From: Moraxella canis
Lineage (GTDB): Bacteria > Pseudomonadota > Gammaproteobacteria > Pseudomonadales > Moraxellaceae
Length of the DNA stretch: 64,000 nt
NCBI RefSeq assembly: GCF_002014965.1
Contig: NZ_MUXT01000001.1
Span: forward strand, 164,218 to 228,217
Reading direction: 5' to 3'
The notes beneath the pieces are model-generated. The model was not told where the DNA came from. It did no database searches and saw only the letters and a list, made by a program, of their open reading frames with translations. The position numbers and the translations under genes are program-made. Shown here piece by piece: positions 17,415 to 26,801 of the stretch. The stretch's first letter is position 1. Each line of letters starts with the position of its first letter.

Positions 17415-18236
17415 TTATCTTACCAATTGCCGTACTGTTAATATTTGTTCGCTGTGACCAAATACCCCTTTTTCATCATGTAATACACTACTGGTAAGAC
17501 CTACGCCATCTTCACTGATCTGCTGCGTGCTCTCAAGCCCAAGCCATCTCCCCTCAGGGGCTCTAAGCAAATGAATCTGCAAATCCACATTGGGAAATAC
17601 CCACTCAATGCTATCAGGCTGATAAATTTTGGGCGCAATGCCGTTGGCGGTGTCAACCAGACCCATCAGGTGGGCAAAATCTGAAGTTGGCAGTACTTGA
17701 CCTTGATCACTAACCAGCTCCACATCAGTATTGATCCACACGATCCCTTGACCGCTGCGATTATTGGGATCGGCTTTGGTGTAGATCGTATTGATATATC
17801 CTCCGCCCCAGCGGCGCATACCATCCCAATCAGGCAGCTCATCAGGCTTTAAGATATCAGCATCTTCAAGCCCTGCAACCGCCTTGGTATCACGAGTCTG
17901 TAAGCGCCATGCTCGAGCGACGATACAGACTTTGTCTGGTGTATGCAAGGTCGATTCGATCAATTCAATGGTACGCCCAGGGCGAATGACTTTGGTGGTG
18001 ATGGTAAATTCACCAAAATGGATTAAACCAAAAATATCAAGGCTGATACGCACAATGCGCATATCCTGCCTAGGCATGAACGCTTCAAGCTCGGTCGTCA
18101 AAAGCCCTGTGGCAGGCGCCATATGCTGCTCATTTGGATTCCAAGCGCCTTGGGCATGGATATGGCAATCATAGTGCGCCACCACTTTATCATCAGTGAT
18201 TTGGCGGGATTTTAGGGTGTAATAACTTTCGGTCAC
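17415..18236 (-). CDS. Acyl-CoA thioesterase family protein (TesB-like double hot-dog)
   Basis: This 273-residue protein resembles the 4HBT_3/TesB-like thioesterases: an N-terminal hot-dog half (HIHAQGAWNPNEQHMAPATGLLTTELEAF, then VRISLDIFGLI and IRPGRTIELIESTLH) and a second half with DFAHLMGLVDTANGI and DLQIHLLRAPEGRWLGLES. Such enzymes hydrolyse acyl-CoA esters in the cytoplasm. The position downstream of an acyl-CoA synthetase and near the liu genes suggests a role in adjusting CoA pools during branched-chain or fatty-acid catabolism, which is inference. A hairpin separates it from the synthetase gene. Confidence 0.8.
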   Translation of the reverse strand: MTESYYTLKSRQITDDKVVAHYDCHIHAQGAWNPNEQHMAPATGLLTTELEAFMPRQDMRIVRISLDIFGLIHFGEFTITTKVIRPGRTIELIESTLHTPDKVCIVARAWRLQTRDTKAVAGLEDADILKPDELPDWDGMRRWGGGYINTIYTKADPNNRSGQGIVWINTDVELVSDQGQVLPTSDFAHLMGLVDTANGIAPKIYQPDSIEWVFPNVDLQIHLLRAPEGRWLGLESTQQISEDGVGLTSSVLHDEKGVFGHSEQILTVRQLVR

Positions 18237-18271
18237 AACATCTTCCTATTGAGTGATAAAACACTCAGCCA

Positions 18272-18300
18272 TCAAAGCAGCGCCTTGATATGGCTGAGTT
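18272..18300 (-). terminator. Terminator after the acyl-CoA synthetase
   Basis: ACTCAGCCATCAA pairs with TTGATATGGCTGAGT with one bulge. On the minus strand it ends in TGTTTTA. Confidence 0.65.
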
Positions 18301-18314
18301 TGACTTAATATGAA

Positions 18315-20015
18315 TTATTCATAATCAGAATCTGTGCACAGATTCAACACGTCACACATCTGCTCTCTGAGTTTGAATTTTTGGATTTTGCCAGAGGCAG
18401 TCATCGGAAACTCAGTGACAAATTGCACATAACGCGGGATTTTGTTGTGCGAAATTTTGTCTTTACAAAATGCGCGGATCGTGTCGCTGTCGCAGGTGGC
18501 GTGTTCATTTAGGATAATACAAGCGCACAGCTCTTCGCCATATTTAGGGTCTGGCACACCCACCACTTGCACTTCACCAACCGCGGGATGCTTGTATAAA
18601 AAGTCTTCAATCTCTTTGGGGAATAAATTTTCACCGCCGCGGATCACGATGTCTTTGATGCGACCTTTGATTTGTACATAGCCATCGTCATCGACTTTAC
18701 CGATATCGCCTGTGTGCATCCAGCCATGATTATCAATGACTTCGCGAGTTTTTTCGGGTTCATCCCAGTAGCCTGCCATCACCGAATAGCCGCGCACACA
18801 AATCTCGCCCAACGCACCCACAGGGACGATACTGCCATTTTCATCAACAATCTTAATCTCAACATGCGGATGGATGTGACCCACAGTACTGACACGCTTA
18901 TCAATCGGATCATCCACTCGGCTTTGTAGGCTGACAGGCGATGTCTCGGTCATGCCATAGCAAATGGTAATCTCGCTCATGTGCATACGCTCCATGACGC
19001 GGGTCATGATTTCTTTTGGACACGGTGAGCCTGCCATGATGCCTGTACGCAAGGTCGATAAATCAAACTGATCAAAATTTTCTTGCTCAAGCATATTAAT
19101 AAAGATGGTCGGTACGCCATACGCCGCTGTACAGCCTTCATTTTCAATGGCTTTTAAGGTGTCTTGAGGATTGAAGACCGAGCTTGGGTATACCATGGTC
19201 GCCCCATGCGAGACCGCCGCCAAATTTCCCATCACCATGCCAAAGCAGTGAAACAGTGGTACGGCGATACAGATTTTATCATCTTCGGTCATGCGGATGC
19301 CTTCGCCCACAAAATAGCCATTATTTAGGATATTATGATGGGTGAGCATGGTACCTTTAGGGTTACCTGTAGTGCCTGAGGTGAACTGAATGTTGATGAC
19401 TTCGTCAAACTGCAATGAATTGGTCAGCATATGCAGCTCATTGATCTGCTCGCGCGTCGGCGTATCTAGCAAATCATAAAACGAATAGCAGCTTGGTAAA
19501 GGATTTTCTGACAGCTTAATGACTGTCTTAAGCTTAGGTAGGCGTGCACATTCCAAAGACTTATTGGTCTGCTCATAGATTTCAGGTGCAATCTCGCCAA
19601 GTAGTTTTTCGTAATCTGTGGTCTTAAAGGCATCTGCGATGATCAAACCTTCACAGCCGACCTTATTAAGCACATATTCGATCAGCTCGGTAGATTTGTA
19701 AGAAGGGTTTAAATTCACCAAAATAATGCCAGTTTTAAAGGCGGCGAACTGCGCCACCGTCCACTCCCAGCAGTTCGGCGACCAGATGCCCAAACGCTCG
19801 CCCTTTTTAAGCCCAAGCTCAAGCAGTTGGCACGCCAGCGCATCAACTTTTTCTTGAAGCTCATGATAAGACAGGCGCTTGTTTTGATGGCAGCTGATCA
19901 GCGCTTCTTTATAAGCATAGCGCTGGCAAGCATCATCAAAAACCGCGCCGATGGTCTGACCGATCAGCGGCTGGCTGCTGGTGCCTGACAAATAGCTGGA
20001 TTTAAATCTTTGCAT
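18315..20015 (-). CDS. AMP-dependent acyl-CoA synthetase
   Basis: This 566-residue ANL-superfamily ligase activates a carboxylic acid as acyl-AMP and transfers it to CoA. The P-loop FTSGTTGNPKGTMLTHHN is near 211-228. The adenine motif YGMTETSPVS, the hinge region TGDIGKVDDDGYVQIKGRIKD and the catalytic Lys in MTASGKIQKFKL at the C-terminus are all present. It belongs to the medium-chain/branched acyl-CoA ligase group often found with liu clusters, so isovalerate or a related acid is a reasonable substrate guess. It is transcribed with the TetR gene upstream (76-bp gap). Confidence 0.9.
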   Translation of the reverse strand: MQRFKSSYLSGTSSQPLIGQTIGAVFDDACQRYAYKEALISCHQNKRLSYHELQEKVDALACQLLELGLKKGERLGIWSPNCWEWTVAQFAAFKTGIILVNLNPSYKSTELIEYVLNKVGCEGLIIADAFKTTDYEKLLGEIAPEIYEQTNKSLECARLPKLKTVIKLSENPLPSCYSFYDLLDTPTREQINELHMLTNSLQFDEVINIQFTSGTTGNPKGTMLTHHNILNNGYFVGEGIRMTEDDKICIAVPLFHCFGMVMGNLAAVSHGATMVYPSSVFNPQDTLKAIENEGCTAAYGVPTIFINMLEQENFDQFDLSTLRTGIMAGSPCPKEIMTRVMERMHMSEITICYGMTETSPVSLQSRVDDPIDKRVSTVGHIHPHVEIKIVDENGSIVPVGALGEICVRGYSVMAGYWDEPEKTREVIDNHGWMHTGDIGKVDDDGYVQIKGRIKDIVIRGGENLFPKEIEDFLYKHPAVGEVQVVGVPDPKYGEELCACIILNEHATCDSDTIRAFCKDKISHNKIPRYVQFVTEFPMTASGKIQKFKLREQMCDVLNLCTDSDYE

Positions 20016-20091
20016 GAATCACACTCCTTTGACTCTATTCACCGATTTTGATCGGCTCAGCACTTCCTTGATACTGCTAAAAAAGTCGGTT

Positions 20092-20742
20092 TTAGGTGAC
20101 CAAAACCTTCGCTGAACTCAAACAAAAATCAGCAACTTCTTGGCTAAAATACGCTCGATACCCTTCTGGATTTTGAGTAATATTAGGGGTATCAAGCGAG
20201 CTATTTTGATTGGCGTTTAATGGCTCAATCACTGAATACGTCATCGCGCCAACAATACACAGCGCCCCAATTTTAATGTCATTGACCATAAACACGCCTG
20301 CGCGCTTGCCTTCGTGTAAAATGCGCTCAATCGGTTTTGCGATATTGGCTTTGACGACCATGCGAGCTTGGATAAATTCGGCATCATCCACAGGCTCAAG
20401 CATCAACGAATACGCCATGTGCGGATCATTGAGCGCACGCTTGACAAACACGCGCACTGCATTATGTAGCTTATCTGCCACCGCCAAATCGCTGTCGGCG
20501 ATGTCGTTTAAGATCTGAACCTCTATGCTGGCAACTTCATTAAGCACATTAATCATCAGCTGGCTTTTGTTCTTAAAATAGCGATAAAGCAAACCATTGG
20601 AGACGCCAGCAGTCTCTGCAATGGTCGTAATTTGGGCATTTTTAAAGCCACCTTCGCCGATCAGTTGTTTGGCTGCCCCAAAAATGGCTTTTTTATTTTG
20701 CTCGATGCGGTGCTGCATCAGCTCAGATCTTTTGTAGGTCAT
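20092..20742 (-). CDS. TetR/AcrR-family regulator, probable liu-cluster repressor
   Basis: This 216-residue protein has a TetR helix-turn-helix at about residues 28-60 (ITTIAETAGVSNGLLYRYFKNKSQLM) and a helical ligand-binding C-terminal domain of ordinary length. The gene is divergent from liuA, and the shared intergenic region contains inverted repeats overlapping a probable liuA promoter, so it likely represses the liu genes and its own operon with the acyl-CoA synthetase. The inducer would be a branched-chain acyl-CoA or acid, by analogy with other TetR regulators of acyl-CoA catabolism. Direct evidence is absent. Confidence 0.88.
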   Translation of the reverse strand: MTYKRSELMQHRIEQNKKAIFGAAKQLIGEGGFKNAQITTIAETAGVSNGLLYRYFKNKSQLMINVLNEVASIEVQILNDIADSDLAVADKLHNAVRVFVKRALNDPHMAYSLMLEPVDDAEFIQARMVVKANIAKPIERILHEGKRAGVFMVNDIKIGALCIVGAMTYSVIEPLNANQNSSLDTPNITQNPEGYRAYFSQEVADFCLSSAKVLVT

Positions 20743-20778
20743 GATTCATTGTACCACTTTAAAATGACTTGTAAACCA

Positions 20779-20811
20779 TTTTTTGAATTTTTATTCACTT
20801 TTTTCAAAAAA
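20779..20811. promoter_or_regulatory. Candidate TetR operator between the tetR gene and liuA
   Basis: An outer inverted repeat TTTTTTGAA (20779-20787) / TTCAAAAAA (20803-20811) encloses and overlaps an inner one, TGAAT-TTTT-ATTCA (20784-20797). It lies across the predicted -35 and spacer of the liuA promoter. Confidence 0.5.
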
Positions 20812-20822
20812 GGGTGTATGAT
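20794..20822 (+). promoter_or_regulatory. Probable liuA promoter
   Basis: TTCACT and TATGAT are spaced 17 bp apart. Transcription from near 20829 would leave a long leader of about 205 nt before liuA. Confidence 0.5.
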
Positions 20823-21034
20823 ACTCACAAGCCACCCAAAAATGGGTCGCTTGAATGGGTATATTATCGCATAAATCGCAAGTTATGTATGCCAAACATA
20901 CTAATAATGCGCCATCTTTATGCACCGCCCAAAATTTATCACTGATGGGGCATATATCAGATCATCAAGCCAATGAAATTGAATTGATTGTATGTGCCAA
21001 GCATGATCTACAAACGTTTGAAAAAGGAATTACG

Positions 21035-22207
21035 ATGAGCTACAAAACCTTAGATTTTGGATTGGATGATACTTTGGTCGCACTTCAAGATGCGGTGCGT
21101 GCATTTTGTCAAAAAGAGATCGCCCCCCTTGCCGAAGAAATTGACAAAGAAAACCACTTCCCTGCCCACCTTTGGAAAAAACTTGGCGACATGGGCTTGC
21201 TTGGCATGACTGTTTCTGAAGAATACGGCGGCGTGAATATGGGCTACTTGGCGCACATGATCGTCATGCAAGAGATCTCTCGTGCTTCGGCGGCGGTCGG
21301 TCTGTCTTATGGTGCGCACTCGAATTTATGTGTTAACCAAATTTTCCGTAATGGTAATGATGAGCAGCGTCAAAAATATCTACCAAAACTGATCAGCGGC
21401 GACTATGTGGGCGCGCTTGCCATGAGTGAACCTAATGCCGGCTCAGATGTAGTAAGCATGAAGCTAAAAGCCGAAGACAAAGGCGATCATTATGTGCTTA
21501 ATGGCTCAAAAATGTGGATCACCAACGGTGGTGATGCTGATGTCTTGGTGGTCTATGCCAAAACTGATATCAATGCAGGTCCTAAGGGTATCACCGCATT
21601 TTTAATCGAAAAAGACATGGCAGGATTTAGCCACGGCACGCACTTAGATAAGCTTGGTATGCGCGGCTCAAACACTTATCCGATTTTCTTTGATAATGTT
21701 CAAGTGCCCAAAGAAAATGTCTTAGGCGGCGTCGGTAATGGTGTCAAAGTACTGATGAGCGGCTTGGACTATGAGCGTGCTGTGCTGTCGGCAGGTCCAT
21801 TGGGCATCATGGATGCGTGCATGGATGTGGTCATTCCTTATATCCACGAGCGCAAGCAGTTTGGGCAATCTATCGGTGAGTTTCAACTGATCCAAGGTAA
21901 AATTGCCGATATGTACTCAACCCATCTTGCCTGTAAGGCTTTGGTGTATGCTGTCGGTCAAGCGTGCGATAAGCTTGATCATGACCGCAGCTTGCGTAAA
22001 GATGCTGCCAGCGCCATTTTATATGCTGCCGAAAAAGCCACTTGGATGGCAGGTGAAGCCATTCAAATTTTGGGCGGCAATGGCTACATCAACGAATTCC
22101 CGACAGGTCGTCTATGGCGCGATGCCAAGCTGTACGAAATCGGCGCAGGCACATCTGAGATTCGCCGTATGCTGATCGGTCGTGAGCTATTTAGCGAAAC
22201 GGCATAA
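21035..22207 (+). CDS. liuA: Isovaleryl-CoA dehydrogenase
   Basis: This 390-residue FAD acyl-CoA dehydrogenase oxidises isovaleryl-CoA to 3-methylcrotonyl-CoA in leucine breakdown. Motifs include [19 protein letters not shown] (FAD/substrate loop), [39 protein letters not shown] and [36 protein letters not shown] start at the ATG at 21035, preceded by AAAAAGGAAT; the frame is open 60 codons further up, but that part is unlike any acyl-CoA dehydrogenase. First gene of the liuABCDE operon. The assignment as isovaleryl-CoA dehydrogenase rests on motifs plus the methylcrotonyl-CoA carboxylase genes downstream. Confidence 0.95.
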   Translation: MSYKTLDFGLDDTLVALQDAVRAFCQKEIAPLAEEIDKENHFPAHLWKKLGDMGLLGMTVSEEYGGVNMGYLAHMIVMQEISRASAAVGLSYGAHSNLCVNQIFRNGNDEQRQKYLPKLISGDYVGALAMSEPNAGSDVVSMKLKAEDKGDHYVLNGSKMWITNGGDADVLVVYAKTDINAGPKGITAFLIEKDMAGFSHGTHLDKLGMRGSNTYPIFFDNVQVPKENVLGGVGNGVKVLMSGLDYERAVLSAGPLGIMDACMDVVIPYIHERKQFGQSIGEFQLIQGKIADMYSTHLACKALVYAVGQACDKLDHDRSLRKDAASAILYAAEKATWMAGEAIQILGGNGYINEFPTGRLWRDAKLYEIGAGTSEIRRMLIGRELFSETA

Positions 22208-22358
22208 GGTCTGCTTAAGCTGGTTTTGCTTATTTCAAGATGACTTAAGCAAAACCACTTTTATCAGCCTTTAAAGGACAGATTTAAAAGACATATTTTA
22301 AAATAGCCAACCATCATTTAAACGTCGTCGAAAGCATTGCTATATAAAAGGGAGATTT

Positions 22359-23960
22359 ATGAACATCATCAGCAATCAACTCAACACGCGCAGCGAATCT
22401 TATCAGCAAAATTTTGCTCAGATGCAGGCGCTGGTGGATGATTTAAAGCAAGTTTCAGGCAAAGTCAGTTTGGGCGGTTCAGAATCAGCGCGCCAAAAAC
22501 ATCTTGAGCGCGGTAAATTATTGGCTCGGACGCGCATTGACAGACTCATCGATACAGGCACCGCTTTTTTAGAAATTGGTCAATTGGCTGCCTTGGGCGT
22601 CTATGAAGATGACATCCCATCAGCAAGCATGGTCGCAGGCGTGGGCTTGGTCAACGGCATCGCTTGTATGATCGTGGCAAATGACGCAACGGTCAAGGGC
22701 GGCACCTATTATCCTTTGACCATCAAAAAACATCTGCGCGCCCAAGAAATCGCGCGCGAAAATCATCTGCCCTGTATTTATATGGTGGATTCTGGGGGTG
22801 CTTTTTTACCCTTACAAGATCAAGTTTTTCCTGATAAAGAGCATTTTGGGCGCATTTTTTATAATCAAGCCACCATGTCAGCTATGGGTATTCCCCAAAT
22901 TGCGGTCGTCATGGGCAGCTGTACAGCGGGCGGCGCTTATGTACCCGCCATGAGTGATGAGACGATCATCGTGCGCAACCAAGGGACGATCTTTTTGGGT
23001 GGTCCACCGCTGGTCAAGGCAGCCACAGGTGAAGTGGTCTCAAGCGAAGACTTAGGCGGCGGTGATGTGCATACGCGCTTGTCAGGGGTGGCAGACTATT
23101 TGGCGGATAATGACGAGCACGCCATCAGCATCGCCAGAGACATCGTCGCCAATCTGGGTAAAGATAAGCAAAAACTGCCCACCGATTTTGCCGAACCTTT
23201 ATATGATACCAAAGAGCTGTACGGCGTGATCCCAACAGACAGCCGCCAGCCTTTTGACATCAAACAAATCATCGCTCGCTTGGTGGATGGCTCTGAATTT
23301 CATGAGTTTAAAGCACGATTTGGCACGACACTCATCACAGGCTTTGCCAAAATCTATGGCATGAATGTTGGCATCATTGCCAATAATGGGATTTTATTTT
23401 CAGAATCTGCCCAAAAAGGCGCGCATTTTATTGAGCTTTGTTGCCAACGAAATATTCCATTGATTTTCCTTCAAAATATCACAGGTTTTATGGTCGGACG
23501 CCAATACGAAAATGAAGGTATCGCCAAGCATGGTGCCAAGCTTGTGATGGCGGTCGCCAATGCCAAAGTGCCCAAAATCACGCTCGTGGTCGGCGGCTCG
23601 TTTGGGGCAGGCAACTATGGCATGTGCGGACGCGCTTATTCGCCGCGCTTTATGTGGACTTGGCCAAATTCGCGGATTTCGGTCATGGGCGGTGAGCAGG
23701 CTGCCAGTGTACTCTCCACGATTCGCCGCGAACAAATAGAAGCCAAAGGCGGCAGCTGGTCTTTGGAAGAAGAAGAGACTTTCAAAGAACCCATCCGCGC
23801 ACAATATGAGCGCCAAGGTCATCCTTATTATGCCTCAGCCAGACTTTGGGACGATGGCGTCATTGATCCTGCCGATTCACGGCGCGTGCTTGCCTTATCG
23901 CTCATGGCAGCCATGAATGCACCGACCGAAGAGACGAAGTTTGGCGTCTTTAGAATGTGA
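22359..23960 (+). CDS. liuB: 3-Methylcrotonyl-CoA carboxylase, carboxyltransferase (beta) subunit
   Basis: This 533-residue carboxyltransferase transfers CO2 from biotin to 3-methylcrotonyl-CoA. The crotonase-like halves are visible: an N-half with [31 protein letters not shown] and [18 protein letters not shown], and a C-half with [36 protein letters not shown] and [20 protein letters not shown]. The ribosome site AAAGGGAG is 7 bp from the ATG. A 151-bp gap follows liuA, without an obvious terminator. It works with the biotin subunit LiuD two genes on. Confidence 0.96.
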   Translation: MNIISNQLNTRSESYQQNFAQMQALVDDLKQVSGKVSLGGSESARQKHLERGKLLARTRIDRLIDTGTAFLEIGQLAALGVYEDDIPSASMVAGVGLVNGIACMIVANDATVKGGTYYPLTIKKHLRAQEIARENHLPCIYMVDSGGAFLPLQDQVFPDKEHFGRIFYNQATMSAMGIPQIAVVMGSCTAGGAYVPAMSDETIIVRNQGTIFLGGPPLVKAATGEVVSSEDLGGGDVHTRLSGVADYLADNDEHAISIARDIVANLGKDKQKLPTDFAEPLYDTKELYGVIPTDSRQPFDIKQIIARLVDGSEFHEFKARFGTTLITGFAKIYGMNVGIIANNGILFSESAQKGAHFIELCCQRNIPLIFLQNITGFMVGRQYENEGIAKHGAKLVMAVANAKVPKITLVVGGSFGAGNYGMCGRAYSPRFMWTWPNSRISVMGGEQAASVLSTIRREQIEAKGGSWSLEEEETFKEPIRAQYERQGHPYYASARLWDDGVIDPADSRRVLALSLMAAMNAPTEETKFGVFRM

Positions 23961-23987
23961 TTTTGGAATAATATAAAAGGATTTATC

Positions 23988-24776
23988 ATGTCATACGAGT
24001 ATTTACACATTGAAAAAACAAATCAAGTTGCGACCGTTTGGCTCAATCGTCCCGAGGTGCATAATGCTTTTAATGAAGGGGTAATCAGCGAGCTACAACG
24101 CGCGTTTGAGGATTTGGGCGCGGATGATGAGGTGCGTGTGGTGATGCTGGCTGGTCGTGGCAAGAGCTTTTCAGCAGGCGCAGACCTCAACTGGATGAAA
24201 AAAGCAGGCGAGGCTGATTTGGATGAAAATATCGCGGACGCTGAACGCTTGGCAAAAATGCTACAAACCTTAGCTACCCTGCCTAAACCCACCATCGCAC
24301 GCGTGCATGGCGCAGCGCTCGGCGGCGGTATGGGTCTTGCCAGCACCTGTGATATCTGCATCGCAAGTACTGAAGCTAAGTTTGCCACCAGCGAGGTTCG
24401 CTTAGGTCTTGCACCTTCCACCATCAGCCCCTATGTCATTCGTGCCATTGGCGAAAGACAGGCGCGCCGATACTTTTTGACCGCCGAGCGCATCGATGCC
24501 CAAACCGCTTATCACATCGGACTTGCGCATGAAGTTTGTGCGCCTGATGAGCTGGATGCCACCGTTGATAAGATCATCCAAGCCATTTTGCAAGGCGCGC
24601 CAAACGCTCAAGCCGACTCCAAGACACTGATTGATATGGTTGCCAAAAAGGTAGTGGATGAGGCGCTGCTCACTGAGACCGCCAAACACATTGCCAACAT
24701 CCGCCAAGGCAGCGAAGCCAAAGAAGGCCTGCAAGCTTTTTTAAATAAACGCTCGCCTGCTTGGATTGCCAAATAA
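23988..24776 (+). CDS. liuC: Methylglutaconyl-CoA hydratase (enoyl-CoA hydratase family)
   Basis: This 262-residue crotonase-fold protein has the family sequence SAGADLNWMKKAGEAD (oxyanion-hole strand) and the second oxyanion loop ARVHGAALGGGMGLASTCDICIAS. The step assigned is hydration of 3-methylglutaconyl-CoA to HMG-CoA, inferred from position between the two methylcrotonyl-CoA carboxylase genes. On sequence alone it could be another short-chain enoyl-CoA hydratase. Ribosome site AAAAGGATTT; the 3' end lies 35 bp before the liuD ATG. Confidence 0.92.
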   Translation: MSYEYLHIEKTNQVATVWLNRPEVHNAFNEGVISELQRAFEDLGADDEVRVVMLAGRGKSFSAGADLNWMKKAGEADLDENIADAERLAKMLQTLATLPKPTIARVHGAALGGGMGLASTCDICIASTEAKFATSEVRLGLAPSTISPYVIRAIGERQARRYFLTAERIDAQTAYHIGLAHEVCAPDELDATVDKIIQAILQGAPNAQADSKTLIDMVAKKVVDEALLTETAKHIANIRQGSEAKEGLQAFLNKRSPAWIAK

Positions 24777-24811
24777 TTCATGCCGCATCAATTTTTAGAA
24801 GGATTTTAATT

Positions 24812-26788
24812 ATGTTTACCAAGATACTGATCGCTAACCGTGGGGAAATTGGCTGCCGTGTGATCGCTACTGCAAAAAAACTGGGCATCTCAACCGTGGC
24901 GGTCTATTCAGATGCCGATAAAAACGCCCAACACGTCAAACAAGCTGACGAAGCTGTGTATATCGGTGCCAGCCCACCTGCCCAAAGTTATCTTCAGATT
25001 GATAAGATCATCAGCGCCGCCAAAGCCACAGGCGCTCAGGCGATTCACCCTGGCTATGGTTTTTTGTCCGAAAATGATCAATTTGCCCAAGCGTGTGCTG
25101 ATAACGGCATCGTGTTCATCGGTCCACCAGTATCTGCCATCTTGGATATGGGGCTAAAAGCAACTTCAAAAGCCTTGATGGAAAAAGCAGGCGTACCGCT
25201 GACGCCAGGCTATCATGGCACCAATCAAGATGCTGATTTCCTAAAACAGCAAGCAGATACCATCGGCTATCCACTGCTTATCAAAGCCAGTGCAGGCGGC
25301 GGTGGTAAAGGCATGCGTCTGGTCGAAAAATCAGAGGATTTTGCTGAGCTGCTTGACTCATGCCGCGCCGAAGCCAAGTCAAGCTTTGGCAATACCGATG
25401 TGCTGATTGAGCGCTATGTCATCAATCCACGTCATGTCGAAGTTCAGGTTTTTGGTGATACGCATGGCAATTATGTGCATCTGTATGAGCGCGACTGCTC
25501 AGTGCAGCGCCGCCACCAAAAAGTCATCGAAGAAGCCCCTGCCCCCAATATCTCAGAAGATAAACTTGCCATCATGCGACAAGCTGCCATCGATGCAGCG
25601 CGCGCGGTCAATTATGTTGGCGCAGGTACGGTGGAGTTTATTGTAGAGCAAGACGGCACTGCTTATTTTATGGAGATGAATACTCGCCTGCAAGTTGAGC
25701 ATCCTGTGACAGAGATGGTGACTGGTGTGGATTTGGTTGAGTGGCAATTGCGAGTCGCAGCAGGAGAGCCTTTACCAAAATCTCAAGATCAAATCACCTG
25801 CCAAGGTCATGCGATGGAAGCGCGTATTTATGCTGAGATTCCTGAAGATGGCTACCTACCTGCCATCGGCAAAATCACCCATTTATCGCCCCCTGCCCTA
25901 AACGCGCGTGTTCGTGTGGACAGTGGTGTCATCGAAGGCGATGAGATCAGCACATTTTATGATCCGATGATTGCCAAGCTGATCACTTATGGCGATGACC
26001 GCACTCAGTGCTTGGTGCAGATGCATCATGCCTTGAATGACTTTCATGTCGGCGGTTTGGGAAATAATATCGCGTTTCTTGATCGTATTGTGCGCTCCGA
26101 AGCGTTTAGCAGCGCAACGCTTGATACAGGATTGATCGCCAAAAACGAAAGCGAACTACTCACGCGTGATGAAGTGCGCAGCGAAGAAGTGGCAATGGCA
26201 GCCGTCATCAGCTTTTTGTTGCAGCTTGATCAAAGCAAAAGCCCATGGCATGATCGCCCACTTTGGCGCTCAAATATCGTCATGACGCAAACTGTAGAGT
26301 TTGAACATGCCGATCAGTCATTAGTGATTGAAATGAGACATGCAGGCGATGATTATGAAGTGCATGTTAATGGCGAAACCATCCATCTAAACGCCGCACT
26401 GCTATCAAATACATGCGCTGAAATCATCATCGATGGCAAGCGTCAAATCGTACCATTTTATCATGACACTACGCACCATAAGGGCAACTTGACCTTATTT
26501 CGTCGCGCCAATGCCTTTGTGTTTGCACCAAAAGCCGTCAATTATGGTGCAGATGATGACGCCGACGCGGCAGGCGGCTTAAAGGCGATGATGCCAGGCA
26601 TGGTGACTGCTGTCATGGTTGAAAAGGGTCAAAGCGTCAAAAAAGATGAAACCCTACTCACACTTGAAGCCATGAAAATCACCTACACCATCAAAGCGCC
26701 TGCCGATGGCATCGTCCAAGAAGTGTTCTTTGGGGTAGGCGATCAACTGGCTGCAGGTGATGAATTGGTCGCCTTTGAAAAAGCATGA
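24812..26788 (+). CDS. liuD: 3-Methylcrotonyl-CoA carboxylase, biotin-containing (alpha) subunit
   Basis: This 658-residue protein has a biotin carboxylase part (residues 1 to about 450) with KILIANRGEIGCRVI at the start, the ATP-grasp glycine loop KASAGGGGKGMRLV and EMNTRLQVEHPVTEMVTGVDLVEWQLR. A linker follows, then a C-terminal biotinyl domain from about 585. The biotin-acceptor lysine sits in LEAMKITYT; the usual AMKM motif has Ile instead of Met after the lysine. The ATG at 24812 is chosen from AGAAGGATTTT upstream and the family N-terminus. With LiuB it carboxylates 3-methylcrotonyl-CoA. Confidence 0.96.
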   Translation: MFTKILIANRGEIGCRVIATAKKLGISTVAVYSDADKNAQHVKQADEAVYIGASPPAQSYLQIDKIISAAKATGAQAIHPGYGFLSENDQFAQACADNGIVFIGPPVSAILDMGLKATSKALMEKAGVPLTPGYHGTNQDADFLKQQADTIGYPLLIKASAGGGGKGMRLVEKSEDFAELLDSCRAEAKSSFGNTDVLIERYVINPRHVEVQVFGDTHGNYVHLYERDCSVQRRHQKVIEEAPAPNISEDKLAIMRQAAIDAARAVNYVGAGTVEFIVEQDGTAYFMEMNTRLQVEHPVTEMVTGVDLVEWQLRVAAGEPLPKSQDQITCQGHAMEARIYAEIPEDGYLPAIGKITHLSPPALNARVRVDSGVIEGDEISTFYDPMIAKLITYGDDRTQCLVQMHHALNDFHVGGLGNNIAFLDRIVRSEAFSSATLDTGLIAKNESELLTRDEVRSEEVAMAAVISFLLQLDQSKSPWHDRPLWRSNIVMTQTVEFEHADQSLVIEMRHAGDDYEVHVNGETIHLNAALLSNTCAEIIIDGKRQIVPFYHDTTHHKGNLTLFRRANAFVFAPKAVNYGADDDADAAGGLKAMMPGMVTAVMVEKGQSVKKDETLLTLEAMKITYTIKAPADGIVQEVFFGVGDQLAAGDELVAFEKA

Positions 26789-26801
26789 TAGGAGTATGAG
26801 G

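Noticed and set aside
20855..21034. 60-codon in-frame extension of liuA
   Set aside because: Unlike any acyl-CoA dehydrogenase N-terminus; the ATG at 21035 has a strong ribosome site and the family start.
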